In this document: positions 9,013-17,432 of the stretch, one piece after another
How positions within the stretch are numbered: the first letter of the stretch is position 1
Layout of the letters: each line of letters opens with the position of its first letter
Origin: Vibrio sp. HI00D65
GTDB lineage: Bacteria; Pseudomonadota; Gammaproteobacteria; Enterobacterales; Vibrionaceae
Direction of reading: 5' to 3'
Length of the DNA: 45,107 nucleotides
NCBI RefSeq assembly: GCF_001635455.1
Contig: NZ_LWEH01000035.1
Span: 1 to 45,107 of the forward strand
Notes under the pieces: model-generated
The model's input: the letters and a program-made list of their open reading frames with translations, nothing else
Told to the model about the DNA's origin: nothing
Databases searched by the model: none
Position numbers and translations under genes: made by a program

Positions 9013-9927
9013 TTAGGTATAAACCTCTGGCGTTTGCATCGGCCTCTGAACAATCGCATAGAGCTTGTCGCGGAAGCTTTGCATCTGTAGTTTTGTACAC
9101 TTAGACCAATCCAACGCCTCTCCAATCACGCCGTGATGTTGAAAGGCATTGAGTCGAATTTGAACATCACTCGGCAACCCTTTTAAGTAATGCCCAACTT
9201 GCTCTATTTCGTCTTCAAGGTCGCTCTTGCCAGGAATATGCAAAAGCCTAACTTCGTGTAACTTCCCTTGTTCCGCTAGGTAATTGATGGTTTCAAACAC
9301 ACGATGATTCCCTCTTCCCACTAACCACTTATGGGTTTCTGATTGCCAAGATTTAAGATCAATCATCGCTCCATCAAGATAAGGCAACACCTTGTCCCAA
9401 CCTTGTTTTGACAGCGAGCCATTACTATCAATAAAACACGTTAAATGCGCTAGCTGCGGATCGCTTTTAATTGCTTCAAATAAGTCAATGATAAACGGCA
9501 GCTGCATGGTCGCTTCGCCGCCCGAAACGGTAATACCACTCAGGAAGAACTGATTATGTCTCACAAGCTCTAGTACCTCTGAGATCGTCATCGTAGTGAT
9601 TTTCGGACTCGATTTATGGCCACAAACATCAATACACTGATCGCAATCAGCGCAAGCCAGTGGATCCCATACCACTTTGCCACCAATAGTACTCAAAGCA
9701 CCATTTGGGCACCCACTAACGCAGTCTCTACAATGATTACAGTAATTGATGGTATGAGGGTTATGACAGGTTATACAGTCAAAGTTGCATCCCTGTAGAA
9801 ACAGCACAAGCCGATTTCCCGGCCCATCAACACAAGAAAAGGTCAGCACACGGCTGACCTTCGCTTGTTTTTCTGTCTTATTATTATTAACCCTAGCCAT
9901 TTGAGTTGTTAGATCAGAAATTTTCAT
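9013..9927 (-). CDS. yjjW: YjjW-type glycyl-radical enzyme activase (radical SAM)
   Basis: Radical-SAM activase that installs the glycyl radical on its partner, here YjjI. Residues C47, C51, C54 (CNFDCITC) are the CX3CX2C site binding the SAM 4Fe-4S cluster. An inserted ferredoxin domain follows with two CX2CX2CX3C sets: C63/C66/C69/C73 and C92/C95/C98/C102. GGE-like SGGEAT (135-140) binds SAM. 304 residues as written; a second ATG at codon 10 (position 9900) is possible, neither has a clear ribosome site. It starts 24 bp after yjjI, a two-gene operon. Matches the E. coli yjjI-yjjW arrangement; physiological substrate of the pair unknown to me. Confidence 0.93.
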   Translation of the reverse strand: MKISDLTTQMARVNNNKTEKQAKVSRVLTFSCVDGPGNRLVLFLQGCNFDCITCHNPHTINYCNHCRDCVSGCPNGALSTIGGKVVWDPLACADCDQCIDVCGHKSSPKITTMTISEVLELVRHNQFFLSGITVSGGEATMQLPFIIDLFEAIKSDPQLAHLTCFIDSNGSLSKQGWDKVLPYLDGAMIDLKSWQSETHKWLVGRGNHRVFETINYLAEQGKLHEVRLLHIPGKSDLEDEIEQVGHYLKGLPSDVQIRLNAFQHHGVIGEALDWSKCTKLQMQSFRDKLYAIVQRPMQTPEVYT

Positions 9928-9951
9928 AGTTAATGTGATTCGAACACCAGG

Positions 9952-11508
9952 TTATTCGTACGTTGGCGACATCTCTAAACTTGCCACGCGCGGTTTACGC
10001 TCTAAGATGCCTGTATTTTTCGCCGCTTCAGTTCCTAAGAAAGTCGTGTTGGTGCGCGAACCTTCTTCGTCGTATTTAGCGATATCAGACAACTTAATTA
10101 TGTAACCTGTCACGCGAACTAAGTCGTTTGACACAACGTTAGCGGTAAACTCACGGTAACCCGCTTGAATTGCGCCTTTACACAGGTTGAACATGGCTTC
10201 AGGATTTGACTTCACGGTTTCGTCAATGGTCAAAATGTCACTGATACCTGAGGTGTAGAATTTATGATGACCCGCAGTCGCACGAACGTAAGATACTGGG
10301 TCCGGCTCCGTACCATAAGGAATACGCACACCTGGAGTGACACCTTCATCTAAGCTGATACCACCTTGAGCATGCAATAGAACCTTGCCCTCTAGACCAT
10401 ATTTCACTTCAGAACTATCAACAATTTCGGCCAGTTTTTCTGAAATGAGATGTCCAAGCTGGTTAGCTTGTTCGTCATGACCATAACGCCCTGCTTTACC
10501 TTCTTTCTCCATCAAGATATTCACAGCTTCAGCCATACCGTAGATGCCGAACATTGGTGCAAAACGATCTTCCTCGATCAAACCTTCTTTCGTTAAAAAG
10601 CCCTCGAAGAAGTTAGATTCCTCATGCAAGAAGCGGCTGCGGGCATTCATCAGCTCAACCATGATTGCACTGTAGTGTGGTAACACTTGCCGTAGGAAAT
10701 CGACACTGTCTTCAGACCTCAACGCCAATTGTTTCAGGTTCATACGTACCAACGTGTTTGAGCCACCAGCTAGAGGCAGAGAGTTGTAACAGCTCACGAT
10801 GCCGAAGCGCTTATCACCGTATGCCGCAGCGTGTGCTGGGTAGTTAGCAATGTGTGGCTTGCTGCATTCACAAATATTGCTCGCAGCATGACGCAGCAGA
10901 TCATCAGGTGTTATGGCTGGGTCGTACATAAAAGTAAGGTTTGGCGCAATCTGCTTGAGTTCAGCATCAACTCGCAAAATAGTACGACAGATGATGTTGT
11001 CTGTTGGGCCGATATTCACATGCATGAACGCATCTGGCAGTGTGCGGTCTAGCATGATCCAGAATAGTTTTAGCTTTTGATAAACCTGCTCTTCAGTTAA
11101 GTCGCCAACGAAAGGCATCAACACATCATCCAATTGGCCTAAGTAAACCGGAATAGATGTGACCGACGGGACGTGATGGTAAAGGATGGTAAGCATGTTC
11201 AATGCTTCATCGAAATTAGTTGCCGCGCTAAGCTCTAAATACTTTGAGCCTTGATGTAAGTATTTAGAATAATCAGGAAGCACATAGCGTGGCTTAAATG
11301 GAGCATGACCTTCAAACATGTCACATAGCACGCCTTGTTGTAAGGCTTGTTCTACTTCGTGACATATCGGCATATACGGTAGGCTCGCTTCAGCTTCTAA
11401 GGCAAGATAGATCGACTTCTGTTTTGGCGACAGGTTGGCATCTGAAATGATATTGCTAAAGCGCTGTTGTTGTTCTGAAAGTTGTGGAGAAGCAGATTGG
11501 TGGCTCAT
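9952..11508 (-). CDS. yjjI: YjjI glycine-radical protein (DUF3029)
   Basis: Putative glycyl radical enzyme of the YjjI family, 518 residues (E. coli ~516). The C-terminal radical loop reads VRVTGYIIKL with the radical glycine at G468, 50 residues from the end. Candidate thiyl cysteine is C240 in GIVSCYNSLPLAGGS. Glycyl radical enzymes work under anoxia because oxygen cleaves the backbone at the glycine. Followed by its activase yjjW. Upstream (11559-11606) is a pair of TTTCC..GGAAA-like palindromes. In E. coli yjjI/yjjW neighbour the deo nucleoside genes; no deo gene is present here, although the nucleotidase yjjG is 5 kb away. Confidence 0.92.
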   Translation of the reverse strand: MSHQSASPQLSEQQQRFSNIISDANLSPKQKSIYLALEAEASLPYMPICHEVEQALQQGVLCDMFEGHAPFKPRYVLPDYSKYLHQGSKYLELSAATNFDEALNMLTILYHHVPSVTSIPVYLGQLDDVLMPFVGDLTEEQVYQKLKLFWIMLDRTLPDAFMHVNIGPTDNIICRTILRVDAELKQIAPNLTFMYDPAITPDDLLRHAASNICECSKPHIANYPAHAAAYGDKRFGIVSCYNSLPLAGGSNTLVRMNLKQLALRSEDSVDFLRQVLPHYSAIMVELMNARSRFLHEESNFFEGFLTKEGLIEEDRFAPMFGIYGMAEAVNILMEKEGKAGRYGHDEQANQLGHLISEKLAEIVDSSEVKYGLEGKVLLHAQGGISLDEGVTPGVRIPYGTEPDPVSYVRATAGHHKFYTSGISDILTIDETVKSNPEAMFNLCKGAIQAGYREFTANVVSNDLVRVTGYIIKLSDIAKYDEEGSRTNTTFLGTEAAKNTGILERKPRVASLEMSPTYE

Positions 11509-11558
11509 GATTAAACCCTTAGCATTGTTATGGGCTTATTCTATATCTGACGATTTAG

Positions 11559-11606
11559 TTTCCACTAATGAAATCTATGCAAAGCTACATTTCCAAAATG
11601 GAAATG
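11559..11606 (-). promoter_or_regulatory. twin palindromic operator candidate for yjjI-yjjW
   Basis: CATTTCC-aaaat-GGAAATG at 11588-11606 is a perfect 7-bp dyad. A related site TTTCCACTAATGAAAT sits at 11559-11574, sharing 12 of 16 aligned bases with TTTCCAAAATGGAAAT. Both lie 50-100 bp upstream of the yjjI start. Looks like two sites for one dimeric regulator; not an FNR (TTGAT-N4-ATCAA) site. Confidence 0.5.
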
Positions 11607-11686
11607 ATATGTTTGTAATTAATGTTCTCAAATGCCCTGAAATCACACGTTTAAAACACAAGTTGTTGAAGTTACTAGAAATAGAA

Positions 11687-11724
11687 AACCCACATAACTG
11701 GCACTAAGACCGTTGATGTGGGTT
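11687..11724 (-). terminator. terminator after methyltransferase gene
   Basis: AACCCACAT / ATGTGGGTT, 9-bp perfect stem with a 20-nt loop; on the minus strand it is followed by TTCTATTTCT. It closes the gene at 11810-12391. The gene-free stretch 11509-11809 holds this hairpin and the yjjI promoter region, nothing else I can see. Confidence 0.6.
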
Positions 11725-11809
11725 CGGTTATTTATGTTTTAATTTGTTTGCTAAAACGTGCTTTGGATTTTAGTTCTCGCCAAACAGCTAGCCACGAGCT
11801 TCAAATGAA

Positions 11810-12391
11810 CTACTTACGCCCAACGCCCATCAGCACTTTTAGCTTGCCTTGTGGGGTATCAACGGAGAAAGGTGTCGATACTTCAACGACAGAAAACCCA
11901 GCAGCACTCAATACGTTCTTTGAACGTTCAGGGCTTACGCCGTAATCATCACTACCGTTTTCTAGACACCAGTCCCAGTGAACAAACGTGCCATCGTTCT
12001 CGAGTAGCGTATAAATCAGGCTTACTGTGTCTTGTAGGTTCGGGATAAATCCACAAACCGACGATGCGACCACTAGATCGAACTGATTTCGGAATGCTGG
12101 ATGCTGAGCTGCAAGCCCGCGCGATAGAATATCAACAACCGGTTCAACGTTGGATAGCTCTTTCTTATCTAGCTCTTCAATCATCCCTTCAGACATGTCG
12201 AGTGCGATGATCTCTTTTGCTAAAGGAGATATTTTTTGGCTGAGTAGTCCTGTACCACAACCAAAATCAAGAACACGGGTTCCGTTTAAATCAACGAGCT
12301 GTGTTAACTGGTCAAATACGGACTGTGCGAATACTGCGGTCGCAGGATCTTTATCCCAATCAACGGCGTACTCGTCCCATTGTTTCGCCAT
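11810..12391 (-). CDS. class I SAM-dependent methyltransferase
   Basis: Start chosen at ATG 12391 (MAKQWDEYAVDWDKDP): GGAGG lies 5 nt upstream, whereas the longer frame has no ribosome site. 193 residues. Rossmann methyltransferase motif I is VLDFGCGTGLLSQ (about 40-52), acidic post-I residue in ALDMSEGM, motif II-like FDLVVASSVCGF. The substrate is not evident; similar UbiE/SmtA-like proteins act on small molecules. Divergent from the LysR gene at 12553, with a shared 160-bp intergenic region, a common sign that the LysR protein controls the methyltransferase. Confidence 0.85.
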   Translation of the reverse strand: MAKQWDEYAVDWDKDPATAVFAQSVFDQLTQLVDLNGTRVLDFGCGTGLLSQKISPLAKEIIALDMSEGMIEELDKKELSNVEPVVDILSRGLAAQHPAFRNQFDLVVASSVCGFIPNLQDTVSLIYTLLENDGTFVHWDWCLENGSDDYGVSPERSKNVLSAAGFSVVEVSTPFSVDTPQGKLKVLMGVGRK

Positions 12392-12552
12392 CATGGCCTC
12401 CATCTTTACTTCTTGTAGGTTCGGAACCTGCCCAGAGTAAACTAAATTAGTCAATTCGTCATAGAGTTATCATGCAAAGATGGACTATTTCTAAGATAGT
12501 CAGCACAATATTCATATAATATGCACCAACAACCGCTCAATCTGGAAACGAA

Positions 12553-13431
12553 ATGAACCTTTCTCAAGTCCAAGCCTTCTGTTCTGTTGCTGATTTAGGG
12601 TCAGTATCTGAAGCTGCTCGCCAGCTAGAATGCAACCGAACCAAGCTAAGCATGTCGATCAAAGCCTTGGAGAAAGAGTTAGATGTAGAACTTTTCGTAC
12701 GTAGTGGCAACCACGTCGAGCTGTCTGAAGCAGGCAAAGCCATCTATAAAGATTGCGAAGGAATGTTGGTGACCGCTGCGCGTATTAAACAAACCTGCCT
12801 CCATGTTTCTGGTGAGTTCAACGCCGAGATATGGATTGCTCGCGATGATTCTCTGCCCGATGAAATGTGGCAAGATTTATCTCACACGCTGAATAACAAG
12901 TACCCTTCTACTTCTTTCAACTTCGTTCTAGCATCGAGTGGTGACTTAGCTAACCTCGTAGAAACTCAACAAGTTGATTTTGCATTCGGCGTTGATTACG
13001 AACGGGTAGATGACCCACGAATCATCTATAACCCGCTTGGTAAGATTCGAATGATGTCTGTGTGTAAGAAAGGACATGACCTGAGCGCAATGCGCCGCGT
13101 CTCCGACGAAGTGCTAAGAAATTCGATGCAAGCGACCATGGTCTATCTCAACGAAAAAGATAATCCAGAGCTTGAGCCCTTCTCTCGTCGTTACATTGGT
13201 TTCTCTAGCTTTGACTTTATGCTGGATACGATCTTGCGTGAAGACGCATGGGGCGTAATGCCAGAGCCACTTATACGTCATCTGCTGCGTGAGCAAGAAT
13301 TAGCAGTGATCAAACACACCTACGGCCTAACTCAAGAAGATTACTGCATGTTTACGGCAGCAGGGATGGCTGAACACCCAGGTATGAACTGGCTCGCGGA
13401 CCAGCTGAGTGATTACCTATTTGATTTCTAA
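12553..13431 (+). CDS. LysR-family transcriptional regulator
   Basis: 292 residues. Helix-turn-helix at about 4-62 (LSQVQAFCSVADLGSVSEAA, recognition segment CNRTKLSMSIKALEKEL). The usual SxVSxxI recognition sequence is replaced by RTKLSMSI, so DNA specificity may be unusual. Effector domain about 90-290. Divergent from the methyltransferase gene. Target inferred from position only. Confidence 0.88.
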   Translation: MNLSQVQAFCSVADLGSVSEAARQLECNRTKLSMSIKALEKELDVELFVRSGNHVELSEAGKAIYKDCEGMLVTAARIKQTCLHVSGEFNAEIWIARDDSLPDEMWQDLSHTLNNKYPSTSFNFVLASSGDLANLVETQQVDFAFGVDYERVDDPRIIYNPLGKIRMMSVCKKGHDLSAMRRVSDEVLRNSMQATMVYLNEKDNPELEPFSRRYIGFSSFDFMLDTILREDAWGVMPEPLIRHLLREQELAVIKHTYGLTQEDYCMFTAAGMAEHPGMNWLADQLSDYLFDF

Positions 13432-13441
13432 TTGAGGCTAG

Positions 13442-13792
13442 TTAGAAGACCATTACGTGATCCACTAGATAGCGTCCGTCTTCTTCAACTAACACCATTT
13501 CAGCAACGAATTCGCCTTTGGCAATGGTGTACGCTTGCTTCCATATAAAAGCAACGGAATCAGAACGCCTAAACACCGCAACAGGTTCGCGCTCTGCAAA
13601 AAAGCCGTTGCTGTGTTGATAATGATGACACACATTTTCTAAATACTCAGACGTCACTATATCCTTCATTCATTGAGTAAAGTCGCGACAATTTTGGGCA
13701 TGATCCACATTGGTTGAGCCCTCCATCAAATTATCCATAATAGGGTTAGCGATTGCCCAAAAATCGCTGTCGAGAATACCATCAAACTTCAT
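13442..13792 (-). pseudogene. NTF2-like (SnoaL-type) small protein split by in-frame TGA
   Basis: One uninterrupted frame runs from ATG 13792 (MKFDGILDSDFWAIANPIM, ribosome site AAAGGA 7 nt before) to a TAA at 13442, except for TGA at 13670-13672. The downstream half (MKDIVTSEYLENVCHHYQHS..., AYTIAKGEFVAEMVLVEEDG) completes a ~115-residue alpha+beta NTF2-like fold. TGA is one transition from CGA (Arg), and the codon directly after it is ATG, so the second half (75 codons) could be made by re-initiation. Convergent with the LysR gene. Most simply a nonsense-mutated gene. Confidence 0.65.
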
Positions 13793-14082
13793 CGCCATCC
13801 TTTCTTTCCCACTATCTCAAGCGCTAATGCCCTTCACCGAGCTATAAAACACCGCTCAAATATGTGTTTTATTAATGATAAGCGATCTTGATTCAGTTGC
13901 ACACTAGTCCCCGAAAACAGTCATCGCCAATTTTACTGACACCTACAAATTAATGTAAGCAACTGAATTAAAATGAATAATATAAAAAGCCATGTTCTTT
14001 AACATAAAAATCATCAGATAAAGTTTGAAAATCTCGCTCAATATTAGAACAATAAAATTATCAAAAACATCTGGAAAATATT

Positions 14083-14979
14083 ATGTGTGACAGGAAAAGC
14101 CAAAACGAAAATCGAGTTCTATTGTTCTCAGCCCTTTTAGCATCAGGCTTCGCTTTTGGCGGATTAGTGTTGGGTCTTCTCGTTGGCTCTCTGGTCATAG
14201 TATTTGACGGCGTCTACTCTCTTATTAGCTTACTGCTAACTTTATTGTCACTAGCTGCCTCAAAATACATTAATCGCCCTTCTGATCGTGAATTCCCGTT
14301 TGGTCGTGCGATCATCGAGCCTATCGTCATCACGATTAAAGCCGCTGTCATTTTACTTGTGGTTGGTTATTCACTGTACTCAGCGATTGGCGCTTTGATG
14401 ACAGGCGGTCGTGAAATTGATGCTTCTATCGCAACTCTGTTTGGTATTTTCAACGTATTGGGCTGTGGTTATGCGTGGTGGTATATCGCTAAAAAGAGTA
14501 AGAACATTTCATCAGGCTTGATTCAGGCTGAGTCTAAGCAGTGGCAAATGGATACACTATTGAGTGTCGCGGTAACAACAGGTTTCGTCGTGGCTTGGTC
14601 AATGACATTCTCGCCGTTCGCAAAATACGCCGTGTATGCCGACCCAATGATGATGTTGCTGATGTCTTTCTACTTCATCAAAGTACCGTTCGATATGCTA
14701 AGAGAGGCTATTCGTGAGCTACTAATGATGTCTGCAAACAAAGAAATTTGTGACGCGGTAGATAAGAACGTTATCGCGGTAGACAAAGAAGCAGAACAAG
14801 ACTTGGAGCTAATCGGTGTGACTAAGGTTGGTCCTGAGCTAAGAATCAACGTTGATATTCATACCAACGACCAACAAGCGATTGCGATTGATGATATTGA
14901 ACGTACGCGCCGCCAACTGCAGCGACGCCTGTCTAAGATGCCATATGAGCTTCAACTGACCCTCAACATCGCGAGCTAG
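14083..14979 (+). CDS. cation diffusion facilitator (CDF) transporter
   Basis: 298 residues with six predicted membrane helices (about 13-38, 42-62, 80-105, 114-135, 158-178, 185-205) and a soluble C-terminal domain, the CDF plan. In the zinc exporter YiiP the transport site is Asp45/Asp49 (TM2) and His153/Asp157 (TM5). Here the equivalents read D42/S46 (FDGVYSL) and Q152/D156 (QWQMD), so two of four ligands are lost. The metal, or even metal transport, is uncertain. Single gene; 290 bp of AT-rich, gene-free DNA upstream (13793-14082) in which I see no clear operator. Converges on yddG. Confidence 0.85.
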   Translation: MCDRKSQNENRVLLFSALLASGFAFGGLVLGLLVGSLVIVFDGVYSLISLLLTLLSLAASKYINRPSDREFPFGRAIIEPIVITIKAAVILLVVGYSLYSAIGALMTGGREIDASIATLFGIFNVLGCGYAWWYIAKKSKNISSGLIQAESKQWQMDTLLSVAVTTGFVVAWSMTFSPFAKYAVYADPMMMLLMSFYFIKVPFDMLREAIRELLMMSANKEICDAVDKNVIAVDKEAEQDLELIGVTKVGPELRINVDIHTNDQQAIAIDDIERTRRQLQRRLSKMPYELQLTLNIAS

Positions 14980-15013
14980 TTCTTACCCAGCAATCGGTAG
15001 ATAAACGCAATTG

Positions 15014-15943
15014 CTATTGAGATTGAACCTCTTCAGAAGCCGACAGCTTAACCGTCCGCTTTTTTTCTCTTGTAACCCACCAGCAAGCCAGTGACCCAAT
15101 CGTCACCATACATACCCCCTGCCAAAATGTGATAGTCAGCGTTAAACCTAAAATCATAGAAGAGAGTAAGGTTGCAAAAATTGGCGTGAAGTAAGACATG
15201 GTAGCAAGAAAGACCATGTTGCCTCCCAATATCGCGGTATTCCAAAGCGCGTAGCCCGCGCCCATGCACACACCAGCTAAAACCAAATCAATCGCGGCAC
15301 TGCTAGTCATCGCCATACCGGTTTCACTGCTCAGTGCGTATTTGATCCACAAAGTAATCGCTGTCGCGATAAAGAACAGGACAATCGCATTCTGCCCTTT
15401 CGCAACTTTCTGAGTGTAGTTACAGTAAACCGCCCAGATAATCGCACCGAAGAACGCCATCGAATAAGTTTTAGGATTAGTCGCAATATTTGCCGCAATC
15501 TGTTCAACAGAGAGGCCTTGGTCGCCACTGATGCTCCAAGCCACACCAAAGAAAGCTAAAAAGATACTTGGGTACACCAGCCAATTTATCTTTTTATCGC
15601 TGAGTAATACCGCAAACAATACTGTCAGTGCAGGCCAAAGGTAATTGATAACCGCCATCTCTAAGGCTTGATGTCGGTTATTTGCCATGCCTAATGCCAA
15701 GGCTAGAAAGACCTCATAGCAAACAAATAGCGCGCCACCAATCAACAAATAAGACTTTGAGAAGCGTTTCGGCTTAGGTAACCCCATCACGCAAACCAAA
15801 AATAGTGAGCTCACTGTATAAAGGCTGGCTGCGCCGCCAATTGGACCTAATTGCTCTGACACACTACGAGACAACGCAATTAAACAGCTCCAAAGTAAAA
15901 TGGCAGCGATACCGTAGCAGCTATGGCGATGAGATTTCAGCAC
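15014..15943 (-). CDS. yddG: YddG-type aromatic amino acid exporter (DMT/EamA family)
   Basis: Inner-membrane drug/metabolite transporter. Start set at GTG 15943 (VLKSHRHSCYG), with GAAGGA 6-7 nt upstream; the longer frame has no such site. 309 residues, ten hydrophobic helices. E. coli YddG landmarks are present: ILLWSCLIALSRSVSEQLGP, GGALFVCYEVFLALALG, MAVINYLWPALTVLFA, FFGAIIWAVYCNYT, YFTPIFATLLS and FWQGVCMV...CWW. In E. coli YddG exports aromatic amino acids and paraquat; that role is carried over by homology. Confidence 0.9.
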   Translation of the reverse strand: MLKSHRHSCYGIAAILLWSCLIALSRSVSEQLGPIGGAASLYTVSSLFLVCVMGLPKPKRFSKSYLLIGGALFVCYEVFLALALGMANNRHQALEMAVINYLWPALTVLFAVLLSDKKINWLVYPSIFLAFFGVAWSISGDQGLSVEQIAANIATNPKTYSMAFFGAIIWAVYCNYTQKVAKGQNAIVLFFIATAITLWIKYALSSETGMAMTSSAAIDLVLAGVCMGAGYALWNTAILGGNMVFLATMSYFTPIFATLLSSMILGLTLTITFWQGVCMVTIGSLACWWVTREKKRTVKLSASEEVQSQ

Positions 15944-16126
15944 ACTTATTCCTTCTATTTGTTCTGAGTAGTTATCGTGGCAGCCTAAAGCATAAATACG
16001 CTTGAGTACTACAATCGAAAAGTGAAACCTGTAGAAATTAAGTAGCCGAGCACAGAATTGCACTCGGCTATTAGTGATCAACTAATAAAGTGATGATCAA
16101 CGAATAAAGCTAAAGTTGGTTAGCCG

Positions 16127-16801
16127 TTACGCTAGCAGAAGTGCTTGCAGCTCAGCTAAAGACTTAACTTGATAATGAGGGTTAATACCTTCTGGCGTTG
16201 CCTTCTCCTCGCTGTTTAACCAACAGGTCTCGATACCAAAATCTAAGCCACCTAAAATATCTGAGTGTGGGTTATCTCCCACCATCAAAATGCGCTGCTT
16301 TGCGGGTAAGCCAACAAGCTTGTGTGCATGTTCAAAGATCTCAGCATCTGGTTTAGCGACGCCGACTTCTTCAGAAATGATCACATGCTCGAAGTAATCA
16401 GTCATGCCAGTACGCTCTAAACGGATCGATTGCAGCTCAGTGAAGCCATTGGTAATAATGCCCATGTTCACTTTGCCTTGTAACGATTCCATTAGCTCTT
16501 TGGCACCCGGAAGAAGAGAACAGATGTCCGCCATTGCTGTTAGGAATGCGCTGTTTAATTCTGCAGTTGTTGTTTCTAACTTTTCAGCCCAGCTTTCAAA
16601 GCGTATGTGCTTCAGTTGATCAGCCGTAATTCGGCCATCTTGATAGTCTACCCATAGCGGTAGGTTTACTTCTTGATAAACGGAATAATCCTGCTCGCTA
16701 AAATCCACATCAAAACGTGAGAACATTAGCTTCATTCCTTGAAAAGCGTCAAAGTGGAACAAGGTTTCATCCGCATCAAAGAATATCCAATCGTACTTCA
16801 T
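16127..16801 (-). CDS. yjjG: pyrimidine 5'-nucleotidase YjjG (HAD family)
   Basis: Hydrolyses pyrimidine (including non-canonical) nucleoside monophosphates; house-cleaning nucleotidase in E. coli. 224 residues (E. coli 225), strongly similar throughout. HAD motif I DADET with nucleophile D9 and acid D11, motif II T in GIITNG (about 105-110), motif III Lys in EVGVAKPD, motif IV GDNPHSD. Helical cap between motifs I and II includes LPLWVDYQ and RFESWAEKL. Single gene. Confidence 0.95.
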   Translation of the reverse strand: MKYDWIFFDADETLFHFDAFQGMKLMFSRFDVDFSEQDYSVYQEVNLPLWVDYQDGRITADQLKHIRFESWAEKLETTTAELNSAFLTAMADICSLLPGAKELMESLQGKVNMGIITNGFTELQSIRLERTGMTDYFEHVIISEEVGVAKPDAEIFEHAHKLVGLPAKQRILMVGDNPHSDILGGLDFGIETCWLNSEEKATPEGINPHYQVKSLAELQALLLA

Positions 16802-17016
16802 TATCTGTCCTGTTATTCGCGCTATCGAGCGGTATTTATATTTTGTTATTTCCTAACCTCACGGTTAAGTATGCATTCTACTACCATTTTTGTGAGCCTG
16901 AATATAGTTCTAAGAATTTGTAGAAAACAAGCAACAAGTCATGATGTACCGCAAATTTTGCCACATATTAAATAAGTATCATAAAAGAAATACACAAACT
17001 GGTCCGGGGGGGTACT

Positions 17017-17193
17017 ATGAAGCACTTCTTACCGTCATCCGTCATGCTCACCCCATTCCTGGTCAAATACTACGATGAAGAGCCACAAGAGGCGTCAGAT
17101 TCGCCTGAGCAACCAGAAACTCAGACCGTGTGCAGTACTGATTCGATTCAAGAGCTAATAAATGAAGCACGTAAACCAGCACAGCCTGAATAG
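17017..17193 (+). CDS. small hypothetical protein, 58 aa
   Basis: ATG 17017 preceded by a G-rich run (CCGGGGGGGT) 5-11 nt upstream that could pair with the anti-Shine-Dalgarno. The product begins MKHFLPSSVMLTPFLVKYYD, then an acidic proline-rich stretch and a helical end SIQELINEARK. No signal peptide or domain recognised. It lies alone 215 bp after the yjjG start (opposite strand) and 240 bp before the alcohol dehydrogenase. The seven-G run is unusual for a ribosome site. Confidence 0.5.
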   Translation: MKHFLPSSVMLTPFLVKYYDEEPQEASDSPEQPETQTVCSTDSIQELINEARKPAQPE

Positions 17194-17432
17194 CCTTTTT
17201 TATTCATGGCTATAGAGCAGCATACTGACCCTAGTTCTATCAATCATTTTGCTATTCATTACGGGCAATATACACATCAGAGAACTACAAAAACGATTGC
17301 TATATGAGCTCCATCACAACCAATAACCAAAAAGTGGTAGCTCTGGTTCAAAGTTGTTCCAGATCAATAGGTGACCAGTTATTTGCCAACAAGATAGAGG
17401 CAACAAAAATCATAATTGACTGGAGTTTTTCA

